Positions 11,465 to 22,552 of a stretch of 64,000 nt of DNA are shown here, piece after piece. The notes beneath the pieces were generated by a model. That model worked only from the letters and a program-made list of their open reading frames with translations. It was not told the DNA's origin and made no database searches. The DNA lies in the NCBI GenBank assembly GCA_021229015.1, contig CM037785.1:2354964-2418963 (forward strand), given 5' to 3'. This DNA comes from Solen grandis (taxonomy: Eukaryota > Mollusca > Bivalvia > Adapedonta > Solenidae). The position numbers were made by a program, and so were the translations under genes. Positions within the stretch are counted from its first letter, which is position 1; every line of letters begins with the position of its first letter.

Positions 11465-13868
11465 TTATTCTTCTGCTTCTTCTTCTTCTTCTTATTCTTT
11501 TTTTCTTCCTCTTATATTTGTGTTAATTTCGAGGTGTTGCCATTGACTCAGAACAATGAAAATTTTATGGCATATATTTCAAACCATGAGCTTTCGGATG
11601 CAATGAATTGTATATTCATATGACGTCATATAACGTCAGATTTGACGTCAGGTGAAAAAGTTTGTACGCGGTCTACAGCCATTATTTCTGGATCGATTTT
11701 CATCAAAATTTCACAGAATGTGTATGTTAGGCTCTAGTTGTGCATCCCGGTGTCCGTTTTTCCAAATTCGAAAAGGCAAATGTTTTATGGCGAATCCAAG
11801 ATTCGAACCTATGACGTCAAATTTCAAATGCGTATAAAATCGCTTCCAGAAAAGCTAGAAAGCTGAGATTTAGGCTGAATATTAGTTTCCAGATCTTCTA
11901 TACATTCTGAAAAGATGAACGCGATATGACGTCACATGACGTCATAATGCTCTTAAAACTTTCGTATTAAAACTTAACGGTTTTTAAGCCCTGTAGGCTT
12001 TATTTTTTGCATGATTTACTTGAAATTTTGTCTGAAGATGCAGTATTAGAATCTATAGAGCCATGTCACTTCCGTTTCCGGAAAATCCCAAAGGTCAAGG
12101 TCATATATCAATTATCGGGTTTTTCTTCGGCCTTAAATATCTCAAAAACGGTAAATATTCTATCGAGACACTATGCGTATAATTTGTAGTGCTTAGAAAG
12201 ACCTTTCAGATTATATTTAGTTTTTGATGATCGGGGTTGAATCGGTTGAGTTATGGCGGAAAAAACAAAATTCGATAACCCTCAGTGTGTTTAACAGTTT
12301 ATATCTCGAAATTCTTTGATTTTTGAAAATATGATGATGAATATCATTTGTAGAGCAATGTTTGGCCGTTCTTTTGATGCTTAAAGTTTAATGATTGACC
12401 TAAGATTCATGGAGTAATGGGGGAAAAACGAAATTCGTGCATATAGCTTTGGTGATTTTTTCATTTTTCAAGAGGTTTAAGAGCTTGTATCTCAAAAAAT
12501 ATTAAAAATATTCCTATAGATAAAGCGTATGAAATGTAGAGAATTTTAAGACGATTATTTTGGTACCTTAAGTTTTGAAATTGATCAAAGTATAAGGAAG
12601 TTACATCAAAAATAAGAATCTAAACATATAGAATTTCTGCGATTCTGCCGTCATGTCAGAGTTTTCCGGCTTATATCTTAAGAATCATTAGAAATATGTG
12701 CTTACATTAAGCAAGTGGGATGTAGAGAATTTTAAGACGATTATTTTGGCACCTAGAGTTTTGAAATTGATCAAGAAAGAAGGAAGTTACATAAAAAAAT
12801 ACGAATTTAAAGCCAATTGTAAAAAAATTCATAAAATATCCTACTTTCGCTTTCACCTTAATTGAAGCATTTTCGGAAAATAAAAGTTTACAGATATGTA
12901 TTAGTCATATAAACTGAAAAAAAACAAGAACTTTTTACTTATATCATATTGATATTACTAGTTAAACAGGTGTACCGTTCCAGGTGGCCGAGTGTTTAGA
13001 GCGTCCGCCTCGGGAGCGGGAGGTCGTGGGTTCGATACCAAAGTCGTAAAAAATGGTACTGTTATAGCTCCCTTGCTTGACACTTAGCATATAAGGGTAG
13101 TTGCAGGACTGGTTGGCCCGGTATCAGGATAATGTGACTGGGTGTGGTATCATGCCACATGTCTACGACGTGATACTGCAGTGTGGCAGCACTATAACTG
13201 CATTAAGTAGACATCGTCTCCAAATGACTGAAATACTGTCGGTGGGACGTTAAACCCAACAAACAAACAAACAAACTAAACAAGTGTTGACAATGATTTA
13301 ATGTTTTGTCAAATCATTTTATTTATGTTACTTATGAATATCAGTTGCAGCATTGCGTTACCCATAATCCTTTGAGCGTTTTGACACATGTCATTTAGAC
13401 TGTTGTTGAAACATTGCAATTTCCCGACTTTATTGTTGCATCTATCGATAAATGTTGTACAAGCTATATTCCAAATTTATGATAAATGATAACCTATGTG
13501 AAAATATATGTTATAGTACAATGTAATTTAATTGCCAGCTTGAGATACCATGAGCGTGTATAGGTGTAGACGTTTGAAACAAAATGATCAACACATGTCA
13601 TCCGTTCAAGACGCTGCAAGCTAATTTGTCTGTAATGCGGCGTTCACACAGTGCCGATTATGGCTCCCGTTTGAGATCAGACAGCGCTACGACACGAAAA
13701 GCGAAAAAGTCGGATTACTATCCTCAATGTCCTATCATTGTCTGAACGCAGTCGTATATGTTCGTAACAGAGTCCTACGGATCGGGAATGGTCCGGAGAA
13801 GTCGGCCAAGCACTCCTGACAGTTAGGTGCGTCCCGTAACATTCGGGAAACTCAGCCGATTTTGTCTA
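11465..13868 (+). mobile_element. Resumed Helentron-like element H3 (copy 2), cut by gap
   Basis: This is the outer element continuing after the insertion that ends at 11464; it begins ATTCTTCTGCTTC with no 5' hairpin of its own. It repeats 5984-8394 with scattered substitutions and ends at the N run. Its 5' end should be one of the stacked ends upstream (about 2397, 2446, 5818, 5876 or 5931). Confidence 0.7.
12974..13276 (+). mobile_element. SINE family A inside duplicated segment
   Basis: This is the counterpart of the SINE at 7488-7794, with the same head, tail and flanking repeats (TAAACAGGTGT at 12963-12973 and TAAACAAGTGT at 13277-13287). It was copied together with its host element. 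Confidence 0.92.
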
Positions 13869-13968
13869 NNNNNNNNNNNNNNNNNNNNNNNNNNNNNNNN
13901 NNNNNNNNNNNNNNNNNNNNNNNNNNNNNNNNNNNNNNNNNNNNNNNNNNNNNNNNNNNNNNNNNNNN
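13869..13968. other. Assembly gap (100 N)
   Basis: There is a run of exactly 100 N, a placeholder of unknown true size. Confidence 1.
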
Positions 13969-14091
13969 GCGTGAAAAGCGATACGATCACATGCTTAAAC
14001 TTTTAAGTGGATGAATTTACTTTCTTTTAATCTGCTACATCTAATCATTTCTCTCATTAGCTTAGTCACCTCAAAACTTCAAACTTTTAAG

Positions 14092-14355
14092 ATGGATATT
14101 ACAGATACTAAAATAACTATTTTTTAACGAGACTTTTTTGTAAAGACAGATTAGACAGTTAGGCCCTGTGGTCAGACCAAATTATACCAAAAAAGGATGC
14201 ATTAGCCAAAGCTGGATTCTGGTACACAAGAGAAGGTAATAAATTTAAATGTTTTTGCTGCGGAATTTTACTCATACATTGAGAGGCCTTATATTCACCG
14301 TGGTCCGCACATGCGCAATACTTTAAAGACTGCGCATATTTAAAAAAAAAGTGTG
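14092..14355 (+). pseudogene. Broken single-BIR (IAP-like) ORF
   Basis: In the plus frame through 14172-14355 the text reads like a baculoviral IAP repeat. An ALAKAGFWY segment precedes the zinc ligands, which fit the spacing C-x2-C-x16-H-x6-C exactly. A PW-x2-H segment sits before the ligand histidine. An in-frame TGA replaces the tryptophan usually found after the second cysteine. Upstream, a possible ATG at 14092 is followed by further in-frame stops. BIR domains bind caspases or other partners through a zinc fold. No RING domain follows, so it would have been a short BIR-only protein. It lies directly next to Polinton-type ORFs and may have been cargo, or it may be an unrelated IAP fragment. 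Confidence 0.7.
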
Positions 14356-14541
14356 GTCTAACATATTCAATCGATTCGAGACCTAATTTTAGTAAATTTA
14401 TCAGCGACAAAACTAAATCAATCCAACAATACGATATCATATAAGAGAAGGAACAAGTTTTCAGCAGGTTTTTAAAACTTTTTTTTATATTTGAGACTAA
14501 AGACACAAAATATTTGTCATTATCAGACCATCATCTGCACC

Positions 14542-14633
14542 ATGAACAACATGGAAGCTTTTTCATGAACAACATGGAAGCTTTTTCATGAACAACATGG
14601 AAGCTTTTTCATGAACAACATGGCAGCTTTTTC
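14542..14633 (+). repeat. 23-bp tandem repeat, four copies
   Basis: The repeat ATGAACAACATGGAAGCTTT plus TTC occurs four times at 14542, 14565, 14588 and 14611; the last copy has GCAGC in place of GAAGC. The final copy supplies the apparent start codon of the next ORF. Confidence 0.97.
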
Positions 14634-14893
14634 TAACGACGACTCAACGCACGCGGAGATAAGCTCACTCTCTTCAGAAAGACGTGTACATGTACATAAA
14701 GATAAGATAGCGCAAAACAAAATCACATTCGCGTTTCAAATCATTGCTGTATATGGATCATTTTAGCAACCATTATCAATTTGACTATTCAACATCCGGA
14801 TAAGGAACTGTGGTTAGTTCTATTAAGTAGCTGCATTGGTTATGTATTACCGAATCCTGGTTTAACCTTTAAGACCCGCAGGTCAGCCAACAT
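14611..14893 (+). pseudogene. Two-TM small protein ORF, frameshifted
   Basis: From the ATG at 14611 the frame encodes a polar N-terminus, a basic KDKIAQNK stretch and a first hydrophobic segment. It hits a stop near 14765. A +1 shift near 14758 restores a second half with a short polar loop and a second hydrophobic segment ending in IGYVLPNPGL. The whole would be about 85 residues. Two-TM small proteins of this look are, as far as I recall, common in invertebrate Polintons; I cannot name the function. The adjacent 23-bp repeat duplicates its start region. Confidence 0.5.
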
Positions 14894-15000
14894 ATTAGAT
14901 TTAGAAAAGAACTCTTAGATTATTTCTTGATAAAACGAGGGTGTATAAGTATCATGTTTCTCCGATATAACAAACATTTCGCTGTAGAATAGTGAACACG

Positions 15001-15432
15001 ATGGATACCCTAATGATAGATGAGGTGCAACATTCTATGTATATCACAACTCTGGAATCTGTTTTTGATTTTTTACGCAGAACAAGTTTTTATTAATATT
15101 GAAGAAGTCGCAAACTCAAAATGCTACGGCTGCAAAGTAGATCACCCATCGCACATCAATGCCTTATGTTATGTTAATTTGGAAAGTTAGAAATGTCTTC
15201 AAATTGGAAAGTTAGAAATGTACTTTGAAGACATTCTCGAATCGTTCGATAAGACTGAAGTTCTACACAAATGGGATCAACATGTAACGGTAATGGACAT
15301 TCCGAGCGAATTCGTTGATATGTAAAGGTTTAAAATAAGATGTCATGATTGGAGAGAAACCTCACTTAATGAGTGGAGAGAAAATATCTATCTAACAGTG
15401 CAACGTTTGATAGCGTTAGAAGATATATTTTG
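15001..15432 (+). pseudogene. Polinton-associated ORF with CxxC/HPS segment, broken
   Basis: An ATG at 15001 opens a frame that stops near 15096. Shifted frames continue with KCYGCKVDHPS (a putative metal-binding pattern), then YFEDILESFDKTEVLHKWD, then an acidic and aromatic stretch ending before 15432. A short direct duplication of TTGGAAAGTTAGAAATGT at 15179-15196 and 15206-15223 breaks the frame. I recall similar upstream ORFs beside Polinton integrases in molluscs, but the function is unknown. Confidence 0.45.
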
Positions 15433-16920
15433 AAAACAAACTTGAACAAGGAGCAAGCGTTAACAGAATTTTATTACAACTTTAAAAACCCCGGATCATA
15501 TTCAGGACCAATGACTTTATACAAAACAATTCAAAACGCCAATCTAGGCTGTCGATCAATGATGTTCCAATTGTCGCTAGTCGCCGACAATCAGTTACTT
15601 TACTGAAAGGCGACACTAATCGATTTACATATATCCGTTCCACAATGTCGTCGTAAAATTTTATACCATACCATATCATGTGTTGTGTGTCTAGTGTAAA
15701 CTGTACATCAATTTGGAATATCTTGATTTTATCCAGGTTTCCACACAGAAACATTTAAATATCCCCTATTAAACAATAAAGCCCAAAACTAAGTATAACC
15801 TATTCAATGCTCCAGCATTATAAAGCTAGAACTGTGCCAAAAACTACTTCATGACGTTCATTTAACTGTTTATAATAAAGCACCTTGCTTAAATTTTGCT
15901 AAGCGACAAATAATCGAAAGTTATCGATTGGAACCGATTTCTAGCACTACTTTCGATACAGTTTGCCATATATATAAAACGATGTCTGCAACGCCAGGAC
16001 TCGTATCCAATCCACAGGCCAGTGCGTCGTCGTTTCATAACAGCCGGTGTCGGTGTTGGTGGAATGAACGACAAGTTCGACATCGATTTAGCCGACGTTC
16101 AAAACCTATCAAAATATAAAGTAACATTAGATATTTGTTGTTCATAATAGATATGTTTAGCAGATATTTAAGTGTTCTACCGTTAAAAGATAAGAGTGCA
16201 AAATCGATACGGGTGGCAGCTGGCTGTTAAATCTGTATTCTCAACGGGTCTGGCGGTGAATAAGATAAGGTCTGACAAAGGTTCAGAATCCAACAATCGT
16301 TTTGTGAAGAAATATTTAAAAGAGAATAATACAAAACAATCCACCTAAGACTAATTTCGTTGAATATGCCAGCGAACATTCACGGATAGACTTTACTGTT
16401 ATTTTTCAAAAACGAGTCGACAAATTAGAAACAATCGTTGACAGTTACAACAATACTGGACACAGATCTCTCGCTTACCTAAGTCCATCTTAAGTTACTA
16501 AAGAAAATGAGGCAGATCTATGGAGCTATCTTCTTTGCGAAATGATGGCTAGAGAAGAGCTACGAAAGCGAAAAAAAAATAAGTTAAAAATCAATGTACT
16601 AGTTCGCATGGCTTACACCAAACTCGTAGCTACCAAAAGCAGTGGAGTGGTGAAATTTTCAAGATCCAGTCCAGGTTTCTAATACAAAATATCCCTATGT
16701 ACACTGTCCGAGACTTTCATGGGGAGAACATTTTGGAAACTTTTACAGAAGTGAGTTATCCGCTGTTTCAAAATCGGAAGACGCCCTCTTGATCATAGAG
16801 AAAAGGATAAAACGTCGAATTCGAAATGATTTGAAAGAGTGGTTTGTGAAGTTTGAAGGTTGGCCAAAGTCTTTTTGGGTAAAAGAAACTGATATAAAAG
16901 ATGTCAGCGCCGAAAAATAA
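15433..16920 (+). pseudogene. Polinton-type integrase with chromodomain, decayed
   Basis: This is a retrovirus-like DDE integrase used by Polintons for insertion. Visible fragments in order are an N-terminal part with EFYYNFKNPGSYSG (about 15460-15520), a segment ending PVRRRF with FDIDLADVQNLSKY (first catalytic Asp region, about 16010-16115), IDMFSRYLSVLPLK (about 16145-16190), RSDKGSE (second Asp region, about 16270), YNNTGHRSLAYLSPS (about 16445-16490) and a chromodomain-like tail with EWFVKFEGWP (about 16798-16917). Several stops and frame changes separate them. About 370 bp between 15610 and 15980 does not fit the family and looks inserted. The reading frame ends at TAA 16918-16920, overlapping the next ORF by 20 bp. 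Confidence 0.8.
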
Positions 16921-17365
16921 AAAATATGTATTTTTGAGGAGTGACGATTCTATAAACGTTTATCCTAACAATACACAATATCGGTTTACAATTCATTTAA
17001 ACTCACCTTTACTCGTGAAGAACGACTGCAAAGTCGGTGTTGCGGAATTTCACTATGCAGACGACCTTTCAACCCTGAAAGAAAAATTGAATATACATTC
17101 AAATATTTGTGATGAAGCAATAATGGGCGTGAATGCCCAACCACTGGTGAGAATTATTTACCCCGAGGCTAAGAATTACATTCGATTTAAGCCCACATAT
17201 AACGTGCCAGTCAGATACTCTGAGATAAAACACATAGAACTCTCTAAAACAGACAGGCGCATTTTTGAATATGCCTTTGTCGCTAACCCTCTGCTTCCAG
17301 GTCCGTATCCAGAATTTTTCAAAGAACGCCCCGAAATCTCAAATGAGTTCGCTCATAGATATTAA
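16901..17365 (+). CDS. Polinton penton/minor-capsid-like ORF, short
   Basis: This 154-codon uninterrupted frame begins at the ATG at 16901, inside the end of the integrase frame. The start SDDSINVYPNNTQYRFTIHL and the following VGVAEFHY segment fit the N-terminal beta-rich pattern of the Polinton minor capsid (penton-like) protein, in which a residue-rich strand is followed by a VGL-E-like motif. The family is usually longer, so this copy is probably truncated near 17290, where the frame diverges into PGPYPEFFKE. The position directly after the integrase also suits a Polinton. Whether it is transcribed cannot be told. Confidence 0.6.
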   Translation: MSAPKNKKYVFLRSDDSINVYPNNTQYRFTIHLNSPLLVKNDCKVGVAEFHYADDLSTLKEKLNIHSNICDEAIMGVNAQPLVRIIYPEAKNYIRFKPTYNVPVRYSEIKHIELSKTDRRIFEYAFVANPLLPGPYPEFFKERPEISNEFAHRY

Positions 17366-17588
17366 CTCGAAGGAGCAAGTGCGAGCATTGGTTTATACAA
17401 TTTATAACTTACTTCTCGGGAATAGCCCTCTTACGGTGGGTACAAAAACAAACTTTTTAAATGCAAAAACATTATGCGTCAGATCGTCAGAAAGAACATT
17501 ACAACAAAGAAGACGAGAGATTTACTAAGAAAAATTAATCCCAGTTCTGAGTAATATTTTGGTCGAAGCGCTTAAGTGTTTATAAACG
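17343..17588 (+). pseudogene. Short Polinton-type ORF, stop-interrupted
   Basis: The ATG at 17343 overlaps the end of the preceding ORF. The frame carries a hydrophobic N-terminal part (VYTIYNLLLG), then a basic ERTLQQRRREIY segment, a TAA stop at 17526, and then in the same frame EKLIPVLSNILVEALKCL. Short proteins with a basic middle and hydrophobic end occur in invertebrate Polintons. The function is unknown. Confidence 0.45.
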
Positions 17589-17589
17589 A

Positions 17590-17782
17590 TGTCCCGTGAA
17601 CTTATTTTGGTACCGAGGGAAAAATCCAGAAGATGTTAGACAAAGAAGCTGAAATTGACAAAGTAAGTAATCCGAATATGTTTGACAAAAATGCTGAAAT
17701 TGACAAAGTAAATGATCCATTCAAATTTATTGAAAACACAAAATTGCTCAGAAATGTATATACATACGGACAGAGAGTTTAG
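17590..17782 (+). pseudogene. Start of a further Polinton-type ORF
   Basis: The ATG at 17590 reads MSRELILVPREK and then shifts frame to KMLDKEAEIDKVSNPNMFDK and a second copy of EIDKV. The bases contain an imperfect 45-bp tandem duplication (GCTGAAATTGACAAAGTAA at 17649 and 17691). N-termini of this form, followed by a variable acidic stretch, are as I recall frequent in Polintons. A stop follows at about 17780. Confidence 0.45.
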
Positions 17783-18055
17783 GCTTGCTTGGGTAAAAAT
17801 AAATTAGTCCAAAAAGCTATCATGCGCGTATCTATATCTATTTGTAATGGTTTTACACCTGTTTCACCGTTAGCTATGCAATTAGGCGTGCTTGGTTTGA
17901 CATTTAATATATTTCAACATTTAAGGTGTATTTTTTTTATTACTTAATTATTACCATATCCCCAGCATCCATATTCAGAAAGTAATATTGGTTTTATCAT
18001 TTTATGGAAAATTCTATTTGAATATCGATACTTAAACACACACTTTTGGCTCTCT

Positions 18056-19226
18056 TTAATTATCAGTACATTGGATTAGTAGCTTGTTGAGCAATATGTT
18101 GTTTACTTTTACTAAAAATGAGTATTTTTTTGTTTTCGATGTATTCACTGTTAGTTTCCATTTTTCTTTTTTCTTTTTGCAATATTCTCCATTACAGTCT
18201 AATGCTCTTTGTAAGTCGTCGGCAGATTCAGAAATTAATACAGTGTCATCGGCGTATAATAAAACAAACAATTCTAAAAACTCTATAAGTCTTGAATCGT
18301 TTTCATGCTTTGAAACTAGCAAACCATTAACATGATTATTGCTAAGAAAATAATCGTGTAAATCATTAACATATAGAGAAAATAACAGAGGAGATAAGCT
18401 TTCCCCATGCCTAACACCAATAGCACATGGAAAATATTGAGAATTAACACCGTTAACACGGACACAACTTTTAGCTTTATCATACATACTTTTTACGATT
18501 AAAAAAAGAATCCGTGTATCTTATAGTGATTAAGTTTTGACCATAAAAGAGACCTAGATATCGAATTGAATGCACCATTTTAGTCAATAAAAGCACAAAA
18601 GAATATTTTTCTACTTTTGCTTAATAAATCTATCAACATATTCAGTATAAACATATTATAAGTTGTTGAATAGTTTTGTCTAATAACTGCTTATTATATC
18701 ATTGTTTTCAAAATATTTTATCAGACGATTATTTAATATTGTCGTGAATAATTTTCCTAAGCAACTAAGAAGTGTAACTGTTCTATAATTTCCCGGGTCT
18801 GACTCATCGCCTTTGTTCTTGTAAATGGGATTTATTATCCCAACTGTCCAGTTGTCTGAAATAATACCAGAGCTAAATATCATGTTAAATAGTTTAAGGT
18901 AAATGGTTTTCATAATTTCAAATGCAGTTTTAATATGTTCATTTAATATGTTATCTATTCCGCATTATTTATTTTTTTAATTCATAAACCGCATGCTCTA
19001 TATATATAACAGATATATCCTCATTTAAAACACTACTGTCTGGATCTGATATAATCCCATTTCCTCCTAGATCTTCTTGACTAGTATCATCATGATTAGA
19101 TGTATCATTATTAACAATCTTAAAATAGTTAAATAGATCATTCATATTAGCTGTGACCGATTTATTCTTCGCGTTACATATTAACTTTTTATTATTCCGC
19201 GCCACGCGCGTGTAGTCTATATGCAT
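18056..19226 (-). pseudogene. LINE ORF2 reverse transcriptase, decayed
   Basis: Three minus-strand blocks are in the correct order for a non-LTR retrotransposon. Reading 19226 to 18969 gives a linker typical of the region after the endonuclease (DLFNYFK, NEDISV). Reading 18913 to 18680 gives the fingers region with INPIYKNKGDESDPGNYRTV. Reading 18487 to 18056 gives the palm with GVRHGESLSPLLFSLYVNDL and YADDTVLI, the catalytic YADD box. Frame breaks occur near 18490 and 18660, with about 50 bases of loss or gain near 18950. It resembles L1/CR1-type bivalve LINEs. It cannot code as it stands. Confidence 0.88.
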
Positions 19227-19560
19227 ATTGTGTTGAACACAAATAGCATGATTTTATATATATATTTGATGCAACTAACTTCGATTGAAATATCTACTAT
19301 TTACCTGTTATGTTGATAATGTACGAGCAATGCTCACATTAAATCGTTATTTTCATCTATAGTTTGAAACTGTTACTGGGTGTACAATAACCTTGTGTCG
19401 TTTACAGTCCGTTTATCCTGGTTTGTTGTTGTTATTACCCTATTTGCTGAGTTAAGGTCATATAATAAAAAGAAATTGACATGAACTGTCATTTCATATC
19501 AAATTTTACTAAACTTGGTTAATGTAAATGTTATTTAGTTCGCCAGAGGCTCGCTTTATA
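19203..19560 (+). repeat. Dispersed repeat D, copy 1
   Basis: It aligns with the reverse complement of 22628-22966. The shared text runs from CACGCGCGTGTA through TTTGATGCAACT and AATCGTTATTTTCA to the end ATGAACTGTCATTTCATATC and CGCCAGAGGCTCGCTT. Confidence 0.75.
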
Positions 19561-20490
19561 AAATCTTCATTAATTCCTAATATGTATATACGTTGTTTGC
19601 TTTCCTGACATGTTCACAATCAGGATAGTGTACCCATTGGCAGATTCAAGGGAGGCGCACTCGGCGCGCGCCCCTCTAAAATTCACCGACCATACATAAA
19701 TGCAGACACAGTACCAAAAATAAAATTACAACATTGCAATATTTCACAGCTTTAAATAAAAAAAAAATCGTTAGGAAGTTTCCCCCAGATCCCCAGTCCA
19801 ACCAGAACTACACCCTTCTCATACCTCTGGCAAAAAGCCGTTTGCATTTTTGAACACATCAATGCCCGATTGTATTTTGAGATATCACATACTGCTGACG
19901 CATTGGCTGTTTGTTTTATCTTGGTCGTGGGCCTTTCGTACAATGAAAACATTAGATTTTAGATATGCTAACTCTTAAATTTTATCTTTTAAAGGTGTTT
20001 CCCCGTGGTAGTAATTGGATGACGGCGTCATATGAACGGCGTACTGATTTAATACAGTCTACTAACACTCATACTGCGAGATATTGAAACCGCTGATTGT
20101 CAACATTTAAGCTGTTGGGTTAGGGTTGTCATTATGAGTTGTTTCAGTTCAAAGGGATCGTTTTTCGCATTATGAGGATAGTTTCATCCATCTATTTAGC
20201 TGTTAGTCACATGTAATTGTTATCTTGCACACTAATGAATAACATCTTCAGTGTTAATGCAATATTTATAGATGCGACCCGTGGACCGAGATGAAAAGAA
20301 CGAGAAAACAGGATAAACGTGCATTACTTTGATCACTTAGAATGTCAAGGACACTTCCTGATTCTACACCTTGATGACACATCAGGACTGCTAACATAAA
20401 TTAATAAAACGACTATTACAGGTTATTAAATCGAAGGAAATACTGAATGTAAAAACATATGAATATAAAAATGCATGTGTATTTGCTAAA

Positions 20491-20523
<33 letters not shown>

Positions 20524-22084
20524 TTCTTTCGTCGTCACCATCATCATCATCACCATCAACATCGTTTTTATTATTATTTCAATAATCCTAACATCATCAT
20601 CAGCAGCAGCAACAACAACGTCATTTTTATGTTTTCTTCCTAATTTCGTCATCAACACTGTTATTATTATCATTAATATCATCATCATCATCATCATCAT
20701 TTTAATTTAATAAGTTCCACGGTTCCACTCATAGATAATTGATCTCACTGGATATCTTCCTTTTCTCTCCATTCCCTTTAATCCGTTTATTTGGGTACAA
20801 AATAAGGGGTACATGCAAGAAAAAATATTTCTCAATTATCAAGAACAAAACGTATTTAGCTCAGTATATTTTATTACTATAATGACAAAAAGTAGTTTAG
20901 ATTGTTTGGTACACGACACATTCAAATATAAAAAAAAAACAATTTGAACTTTCCAAAAAAATGCACTACATGTCTTTTTAATTAACCCATTTATTCTTTG
21001 ATCAATTTATTTTTTATTTTTTTGACAAAGATACTATGTTTATTGCCAAAATAAGTTATATAACATTACTATGCAATATTATATTTATGATTCTTGAATG
21101 TGTATAATAAACAGATTGGTGAATTCTAAATTCATGAAAACACACGACCGTCTGCACTAAGGAACTTCAATGAGATACATGTAACATTATATTAAGACAT
21201 ATTCATTGAGCAGCAATATATTTTATACGCTTTGCATCATGATAGCAATGTAACTATAGCATATTTCGTTTTAATTGTTAATTATATTCGTAAATATACG
21301 CAAAATAAGTTAATAACCTGAAACATTTGAATACCAACACGGTGATTTATATAGTTATTGACGTCATAATTGTGTAAATTGCACAAGTAATTGCTGTATA
21401 CTTTTCCTCACGATCATGCATTTGATATCGCTGCAATATCTTGGTTTTCCTCTTTTTGTAGCGTGTCAGTGAGAAACTGCTTGAATGAAGACAATGTAAA
21501 ATACAAGCATGATTAATAATAATAAACGTGCGTTTATTTTCTCATATAATCATTAGCATACTAGTATAAATATAAATTGATACTAATTAATATGCAATAA
21601 ATGTTCCATGTTAGATTAATAAACATTTTTTAGTTAATTATTATTTATCTAATTTCGGTAAATAAAAAAGTCTAGTAAAGTGATAACAATAAGGCGACTA
21701 TACAAACATTTATCATGCAGTGGCTTTAAAATTCACGTTTTTCTTTGACAATAGCAAGCTTCGTCGAATTATTGGTAAAGACTGAATTTAATTGTTTATT
21801 TTATTATTTCTCTCTGGAAAACGTACATATTTTTCTACTCTTAAAAGTTTGCTAAAAGTATCAGGATTATCAAAAGAAGTTTGTTTGTTGTTGTTTTTTT
21901 TTGTTTTTTTAAAAATCAGCATTATTTTACGTTCAAATAAGATGTAATACCATTATGACAGAATACGAATCATTAGATTAATTTTAGTGCATTGAATAAA
22001 CAATACTATATCTAAAAAAAAGGCAGCTTCAGGCCCGCTGTCAGGTAGATATAGAAACACAGACATACTGTAAGGCATCCACGT
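19561..22084. other. Non-coding stretch with microsatellites
   Basis: No gene or named element is recognised except the ATC/CAT trinucleotide tracts. Sequence is very AT-rich from 20800 to 22080. Confidence 0.6.
20489..20703. repeat. (CAT)n microsatellite cluster
   Basis: Pure CAT/ATC runs lie at about 20489-20524 and 20678-20702, with degenerate CAT, CAGCAG and AACAAC runs between them. The isoleucine-rich and methionine-rich open frames across it are artefacts of the repeat. Confidence 0.97.
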
Positions 22085-22088
22085 TTAA

Positions 22089-22322
22089 CCCTTTCCCTCA
22101 TATAGACTCATTTTGACGCACTCAATAAGTATCATATAAAGCCTGATCTGCAGAAAACCACAGTTAAACCATACCAAATTTAATTATAAAGTCCTCATTT
22201 ACAAACCACTGAGGAGCAGCGAACAGCATAAAACCTTATCAGCCTGCGAGTTACTCGTAGGCTGATCTGGTTTTATGTTGTTCGCATAGGTCTTTTCATG
22301 GTTTCCTCTATGAGGGAAAGGG
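22089..22322. mobile_element. piggyBac-type MITE with TTAA sites
   Basis: Terminal inverted repeats CCCTTTCCCTCATATAG and CTATGAGGGAAAGGG are flanked on both sides by TTAA (22085-22088 and 22323-22326). Inside is a second, longer imperfect palindrome (GCGAACAGCATAAAACC to GGTTTTATGTTGTTCGC). A TTAA target and CCC-GGG ends are the signature of piggyBac-family elements. At 234 bp it is non-autonomous. Confidence 0.88.
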
Positions 22323-22552
22323 TTAAAAAATCAGACCGACAAGGCATTGATACGAACACAAATTGGTGGGTGTTGCTAATTAGTCAGAGGTCCCGTTGTA
22401 ATACATATTATCTGTTTTTATGATTAAATATTTAATTATATATATATACACACTATATGGATGTACATATGATGATTCATGACTATATGCTAAAATACTC
22501 GTATTAATATGTTTTTTTTTTTTGAGAGAGAATTATATATACATCGTATAGG

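Larger units (their letters stand above)
14092..17780 (+). mobile_element. Decayed Polinton/Maverick relic
   Basis: Consecutive plus-strand fragments match the gene content of Polinton elements: a BIR-domain ORF, a small two-TM ORF, an ORF with a C-x2-C...HPS segment, a retrovirus-like integrase with C-terminal chromodomain, a penton/minor-capsid-like ORF and two short ORFs. Most frames are broken by stops and shifts. No DNA polymerase B, ATPase or protease is visible and no terminal inverted repeats were found, so this is a partial relic. The left side is close to an assembly gap. Confidence 0.75.

Noticed and set aside
15482..15754. Minus-strand 90-codon frame within the Polinton relic
   Set aside because: It is antisense to the integrase N-terminal region, whose plus-strand text fits the family. 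The minus frame matches nothing I recognise, so I left it out, though a small opposite-strand gene is not excluded.
20416..20710. Opposed methionine-rich and isoleucine-rich frames
   Set aside because: Pure product of the CAT/ATC microsatellites.
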